A DNA stretch of 64,000 nucleotides from assembly GCF_001443605.1 (NCBI RefSeq), contig NZ_CP013118.1, positions 876,225 to 940,224 on the forward strand, written 5' to 3'. The translations under genes were made by a program, and so were the position numbers. The first letter of the stretch is position 1, and every line of letters starts with the position of its first letter. The notes below the pieces were generated by a model that was not told the origin of the DNA, made no database searches, and saw only the letters and a list, made by a program, of their open reading frames with translations. The stretch is from Salinivirga cyanobacteriivorans. GTDB taxonomy: Bacteria > Bacteroidota > Bacteroidia > Bacteroidales > Salinivirgaceae. Shown piece after piece: positions 59,677 to 64,000 of this stretch.

Positions 59677-62328
59677 TCATAACACAATATTTCGTTTATA
59701 TAATCTTTTTTCTTCCAATAAATATTCTTCTTCTTTTTCAATCCACGGAAAACCTGGTCTTGATAATGTCAAAATCGCTCCATTGTCTTGTGTTGTTTTA
59801 TACTTAATCATGCAAAATCCGAAACGGCTTGTAAATATTACGGTTTCAGTCATTAAGTCTTTTGATAAAACCGTTTTTCTTTCATTTGTACATAATTTCA
59901 TATTTTCAACAAAAGAAGAATACTTCGGCAAGATATTGTCTATTTGGTTTTTTATATTACTTATTAAATTCAGGTTTTCATTTGCTGACAATTTATGGCG
60001 AATGTTCATTTCTTCCGTGAATTGATTTAAATTCAGTAATTGTTCGGAATCTTTGGGAAGAAAATGAACAGCATTAATCAATAGCAAATTTTTATATATC
60101 AGTTCTGAATTACTCCATTTTGCTTGTGCAAGACAAAAAACACAATGATAAAAAGCTTCTCGGCTTAATTTTTCTAAACGTTCATTCAAATAATCACTAT
60201 CGTATGTTTTAAATCCTCGTGTGCATAAAAGCAGAAATTTACCAATCAAATCTGCATTAATAGCAGGAAGATTATCATAATATTCAAATCCGTAAGATTT
60301 TATAATTGTTTCATGATGAGTTTCTTCATCAATCGTATATTGCCTTTTATTATCCGTGTAATAAATAGCGATATAAAGTGCAATTACGAAATTTGACAAT
60401 TCAGTTATAGATACTTTGCCTTCTTCATCAATGTTTTGGTTTGATTTCTTAATCAGCCTATTAACTTCTTTCTCTAAATAGTCGTTATACCTTTCAAAGA
60501 ATTTTATTATTCTTGATTTCTCGCTGTTAAATGCCGATTTGGTAACGGATTTTAATTCAGGTTGGTCTTCTCTTCCTTGAGTATCATCAATTTCTAAATC
60601 CAATTCTTCATCATCAAGTTCAGCACTTGCAATTTCTTCTCTTGTCTTGATTGATGATAAAGAAGATAAAAAGTCTGCAACACGGTTTGAACTCGAATTT
60701 AGGACATAATATTGGTGTTGTATCGAATCATATGAAACGTCCTTAAATTCCTCGTAATCTAAAACTTTGCCTTTTATCTCAATATCTTCTTTTTCTTCGT
60801 CAGTCTTTTTAGCACTTACTTTCTTTGAGAAATTTCGATTCTCAGCACTAAAATCATCAGTTGAAATGCAATCAATTAGTTTGGAAAATAAAAGTTCATC
60901 ACCTTGTTCAATACTACTAAAAAGAACAACCAGTATTTGTTTTTGTGGGTCTGGATTTGTCTTTGCTAAAACATATACATCCTGAATAATTTGTTTATTT
61001 GAAATAATTTCGATGGTTTTCGAATCTTTCAAACAACCATACATTGGGTTAAGTAAATTTGATGGGATTTTTAAGAAGTAATGATTATTCTTTTCTGTTA
61101 GCTTCCCGCTATATATTACTTCTCCCCAATTGTTGAATATTTGTATTTCAATATCGGCTTCCAGAATATTATCTACATAAACATTCAAAACACTTCCTTC
61201 TTTATCAATTGCCTCAATATTATATTTGAATGCTACCGAATTTTCAAACACAGTACTTTCATCTAAACCCTCTGCAAAATCAGTTAGATTCTGACTTTTT
61301 TTAGGATTTATCTTAATGCCTAAATCTTTTAGATAGTCTTGGTTTGACGAATTTAAAAGAATTGATACTTCCTCGTTTATCGCTGAAATATTTTCAGTTC
61401 CTAACGCTGCAACAGAAGCATTTGCACTACCTAACAAACATAATTGAGAATTATCATTAAGTGAGAAATTAAAAAGTTTTGCATGAAGTCTTGAAAAATC
61501 CTTATCATCATCTTTGTTTGAAAAACAATCGTTCCAGTGATAAAAATTAACTTGATTTGCAATACTTGGGTCTAACTCAAATGGCAAAATGCCATTTTTA
61601 TCATCTACCAGAACATTAATAATCGCTTTAGGTAATAATTTTGAAAATAGCTCAATGATTTTCCCTTTAGAATCAAAATAAGGCGCAACAATAGTAAGTG
61701 CTTTGACTTTATTATAAGGCACAAATTCAGAAAGTTGTTGAAATATGCTTGTTTCGGAATTGTTATTTAAAAAGGCAATTTGTGTGGAATTATCTAGTGT
61801 CTCGAAATTTGTTGAGTTTGGCGAAGGCAACGTTTCAATCCAAGGAGTATATTCCTTAATCCATCTAATTTTTTCTTTGGCAAATCCTTTTACATTTTGT
61901 GATACTTTTTCAAAAAATGACCATGAATTAGAAAATAGTTGAGAGTATTTTGGGTCTGTTGCATCGAAGTGAAAAGCTCCCCAAATTTCATCATTTTTTC
62001 CATGACCTGATGAAGTAAGGTTTCCAGAACCAATTATCAAAAGTCCTTGTTTTTCACCAAAGAACATGTACACTTTGGGATGAAAACAGCCATTAGAATT
62101 TATCGGGCTTATTGAATAAACTCTCGAATTACTACTACCAATTTTACCAAGTATTCCCTGAAAAATGTTGTTATCAATTAAAACCGAAATATTTCCTATG
62201 CCTTTTGACCTTAATATTCGCATCACGCTTTTTTCAAAGTAATAGAAGTCAAAAGAATAAGTTGTAATCAAGCAAGAATGGTAGCTTCTGCCACTTACCA
62301 AATCCCATATATTTTCTTTTTGTGGCAT
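59677..62328 (-). CDS. Large phospholipase-D-like protein, candidate nuclease
   Basis: 883 residues. Two PLD (HKD-type) motifs are visible: HPKVYMFFGEKQGLLIIGSGNLT (about 80-102) and HAKLFNFSLNDNSQLCLLGSAN (about 285-307); each has HxK and the GSxN stretch. Bacterial PLD proteins of this type are nucleases or phospholipases; many occur in phage-defence operons. The C-terminal 550 residues have an acidic central part (DELDLEIDDTQ) and a helical end with no known domain. It starts 2 bp after the stop of the 62331 gene and so is coupled with it. Target not known. Confidence 0.75.
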   Translation of the reverse strand: MPQKENIWDLVSGRSYHSCLITTYSFDFYYFEKSVMRILRSKGIGNISVLIDNNIFQGILGKIGSSNSRVYSISPINSNGCFHPKVYMFFGEKQGLLIIGSGNLTSSGHGKNDEIWGAFHFDATDPKYSQLFSNSWSFFEKVSQNVKGFAKEKIRWIKEYTPWIETLPSPNSTNFETLDNSTQIAFLNNNSETSIFQQLSEFVPYNKVKALTIVAPYFDSKGKIIELFSKLLPKAIINVLVDDKNGILPFELDPSIANQVNFYHWNDCFSNKDDDKDFSRLHAKLFNFSLNDNSQLCLLGSANASVAALGTENISAINEEVSILLNSSNQDYLKDLGIKINPKKSQNLTDFAEGLDESTVFENSVAFKYNIEAIDKEGSVLNVYVDNILEADIEIQIFNNWGEVIYSGKLTEKNNHYFLKIPSNLLNPMYGCLKDSKTIEIISNKQIIQDVYVLAKTNPDPQKQILVVLFSSIEQGDELLFSKLIDCISTDDFSAENRNFSKKVSAKKTDEEKEDIEIKGKVLDYEEFKDVSYDSIQHQYYVLNSSSNRVADFLSSLSSIKTREEIASAELDDEELDLEIDDTQGREDQPELKSVTKSAFNSEKSRIIKFFERYNDYLEKEVNRLIKKSNQNIDEEGKVSITELSNFVIALYIAIYYTDNKRQYTIDEETHHETIIKSYGFEYYDNLPAINADLIGKFLLLCTRGFKTYDSDYLNERLEKLSREAFYHCVFCLAQAKWSNSELIYKNLLLINAVHFLPKDSEQLLNLNQFTEEMNIRHKLSANENLNLISNIKNQIDNILPKYSSFVENMKLCTNERKTVLSKDLMTETVIFTSRFGFCMIKYKTTQDNGAILTLSRPGFPWIEKEEEYLLEEKRLYKRNIVL

Positions 62329-62330
62329 AG

Positions 62331-63926
62331 TTAAGCTCCGATTAATTGTTTACCGATTTGTGATATCTTATTTTCTTTTGTCACATAACCAAGGTCTTCA
62401 AAGAAATTATACATAGCATAAATTCTTGGAGTAGTCCAAACAGGACTCATTGTTTCTACATGCTTCAAGAAATTATCTTCATAACTAAATTTTAATGTAT
62501 TTTTAGTTCCAGAGCCCATTTTTCTATATGCAACTTCTAAATGTCGATTGATAACATTTTTAAGAACAAATTTTTCTAAAACATCAGAGATAGATTCGTC
62601 AAGCCTGAAAGAAAAGTCTCTTAGTCCATTAATGCAATCTCCATCGCGTACCATACCGTGAAAGGCTGCAAAGCTTTTTAATTTATCAAATTCATTTTGG
62701 TTTTGTTTGTATATTGAAAGCAACATTTTAAAACCTAAAAAAAGGCATTTTGCAATATCAGTAGCTTTTATGCTTTCTCTAATTTGTTCTGACAGTTCCC
62801 AAATATCAACATCTTCAATTGATTCTATAATTTCATTTAGTTTTTGAGATTCGTTTTCAACGAAGTTGAATTTAATCAAAGAATCTAAAAATTTCCTATC
62901 AAATTCTTTCAAGAAAGTCGAAAGCTCTACCTGAAAATGTTCGATTCGTAGTGTTTCAAGAATGCTCCAAAATATTGTTTCTACTCCGAAATGCCAATAT
63001 TCATTGAGTTGATAATAGTACCATCCAAATGAAGATTTTGATTCTTCATCTAAAAAATCTTTTCCTTTTTGCTCATAAAGCTCACATGTAAAGTAATCCC
63101 AACTGTCTGCTGTTTCATTCTGATTGATATATGATAAAACAGTCAACATAGAATCTTTCCTAAAAAATGTTTGATTGTCAGCGTTTTGAAATAATGGTTG
63201 GTCATTACTGAAAAGTAACTTTGTATATAATTCCCATTCGTCAGAATCTTTGATAATTGATGTTATTGACAACTCAGTATAAAGCTTTTCTGAATCAGAC
63301 TTTTTTAAAACCCCATTTTCTATATTGCTTAGAAACAGTTGTTTTGAAGAATCCGAAATGTTTTTGTCAAAAGCTTGTGCTAATACAGTTCCTGTTACAA
63401 TTGAATCATCCTCGTGTTGAGTGCAAACAAAAACTGGCGAATCTTCTCGATGAATTATTAGTCCGATAGTTTGTAAAGCTCCTGAATAATACTGACCAAA
63501 GGCTCCAGACGAATATTTCCAGTATGTACTTTTACCTTTTTCAATGTCTGCCCCAAATATTAGACTAAATTCAGAATCTGCTTCTTTTTTGCTTATTTCG
63601 TCAGCCGCAAATAAACTCCCTGGTATTTGAGTCGTGTCCTTTTCATGTAACTGCATTAATAAAGCAATCTGATATTCTCCTCTTCTGATAAATTTATTCT
63701 GTACTTTCGGATTAGTGTCACCAATTTCTTTTGCGTAAATTTCAAGTAACCAACAATAAAAACCATAATACCGAATTCGGTTAGTCAAATTGGTTAGTCC
63801 TGGTAATAATGTTGAATAACTTGCTTGAGATGTAGTTTGTAAACCTAAAGAATCACGTCCAGTAGAATAATCAGTACTTTTTCCGAAGAATGGAGCTTTC
63901 CAATTACCTTTTTTTAGTACAGCCAT
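62331..63926 (-). CDS. Unknown protein, partner of the PLD-like protein
   Basis: About 531 residues from the ATG at 63924-63926 (MAVLKKGNWKAPFFGK); an upstream in-frame ATG at 63977 would add 17 residues that do not look conserved. It opens with a distinctive region GLQTTSQASYSTLLPGLTNLTNRIRYYGFYCWLLEIYAKE. The rest is mostly helical and hydrophilic with no signal peptide or membrane segments, so cytoplasmic. No family recognised. Two-gene module with the PLD protein; the gap is 2 bp. The upstream gene, if any, is outside the window. Confidence 0.65.
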   Translation of the reverse strand: MAVLKKGNWKAPFFGKSTDYSTGRDSLGLQTTSQASYSTLLPGLTNLTNRIRYYGFYCWLLEIYAKEIGDTNPKVQNKFIRRGEYQIALLMQLHEKDTTQIPGSLFAADEISKKEADSEFSLIFGADIEKGKSTYWKYSSGAFGQYYSGALQTIGLIIHREDSPVFVCTQHEDDSIVTGTVLAQAFDKNISDSSKQLFLSNIENGVLKKSDSEKLYTELSITSIIKDSDEWELYTKLLFSNDQPLFQNADNQTFFRKDSMLTVLSYINQNETADSWDYFTCELYEQKGKDFLDEESKSSFGWYYYQLNEYWHFGVETIFWSILETLRIEHFQVELSTFLKEFDRKFLDSLIKFNFVENESQKLNEIIESIEDVDIWELSEQIRESIKATDIAKCLFLGFKMLLSIYKQNQNEFDKLKSFAAFHGMVRDGDCINGLRDFSFRLDESISDVLEKFVLKNVINRHLEVAYRKMGSGTKNTLKFSYEDNFLKHVETMSPVWTTPRIYAMYNFFEDLGYVTKENKISQIGKQLIGA

Positions 63927-63966
63927 AATTTTGTTATTCGGTTTTTGTGGTGTGGAAAAAATTGCA

Positions 63967-64000
63967 CTCTTTTGCAAATTTTGATTTGTGTGTCAGCCTG
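63967..64000. repeat. Right copy of the direct repeat flanking the PLD module
   Basis: CTCTTTTGCAAATTTTGATT followed by TGTGTGTCAGCCTG at 63967-64000 matches 59608-59640 (CTCTTTTGTAATTTTTGGCT followed by GTGTGTCGGCTTG) at most positions with one gap. The repeat may extend past the edge. Confidence 0.6.

Overview
The window looks like a chromosome segment of an anaerobic or facultative Bacteroidota, most plausibly near the Marinilabiliales-type marine or sediment anaerobes (inference). Reasons: C-terminal type IX secretion sorting domains (genes at 3692 and 10711), TonB-dependent receptor, DUF4369-thioredoxin and cupin families typical of the phylum, A+T-rich spacers, and most start codons without a Shine-Dalgarno sequence. 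Anaerobic redox genes (NrfHA nitrite reductase, NADH-linked [FeFe] hydrogenase) dominate the middle.

Layout. 1-3.5 kb: TetR regulator with two operator-like palindromes, LolA-like protein and two FtsX-type permeases (the first runs off the left edge). 3.7-7.3 kb: secreted VCBS-repeat protein and an NhaC-type antiporter with an extra N-terminal domain. 7.3-13.6 kb: Wza/Wzc exopolysaccharide export pair, a large T9SS-secreted FN3-like protein and a 90-aa protein with a PEP-CTERM-like tail. 13.8-16.8 kb: three consecutive LPP20/DUF4384-like envelope proteins. 16.8-18.5 kb: DUF429 protein and D-Ala-D-Ala ligase. 18.6-19.04 kb: a 122-bp tandem repeat. 19.0-23.9 kb: nrfH-nrfA-resB-ccsA, a ferredoxin and a cupin. 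24.1-26.2 kb: lipoprotein and PepSY membrane protein. 26.2-32.3 kb: CusCBA-type metal efflux with histidine-rich parts. 32.4-33.0 kb: tRNA-Pro whose 3' end and terminator are repeated in 172-bp units, architecturally like the E. coli tyrT/rtT locus. 33.95-42.3 kb: one long operon with two DRTGG proteins, two orphan HATPases, an H-cluster-like iron-sulfur protein, a PHP phosphoesterase and the HydB/HydA/HydC hydrogenase. 42.4-52.7 kb: 2H phosphoesterase, TonB receptor overlapping a cytochrome c/sugar dehydrogenase gene, two related histidine kinases with a response regulator, and several unknown exported proteins. 52.7-56.4 kb: an insertion-sequence graveyard in which a complete IS21-family element sits, with a 5-bp target duplication, inside the istA gene of an older IS21-like element. 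56.5-64 kb: accessory genes all on the minus strand (Hint-domain protein, redoxin, PLD-nuclease plus partner), separated by imperfect inverted repeats and flanked by direct repeats, which looks like a cassette-type region.

How the genes work together. NADH- and ferredoxin-linked hydrogen metabolism (HydABC) is co-transcribed with what looks like a redox and ATP-dependent signalling module; NrfHA supplies respiratory ammonification with its own ResB/CcsA haem-ligation factors; the Cus system and TonB receptor handle metals and nutrients. The candidates for undescribed biology are the sensor module at the head of the hydrogenase operon, the tRNA-derived tandem repeats, and the two-gene PLD module between direct repeats at the right edge.
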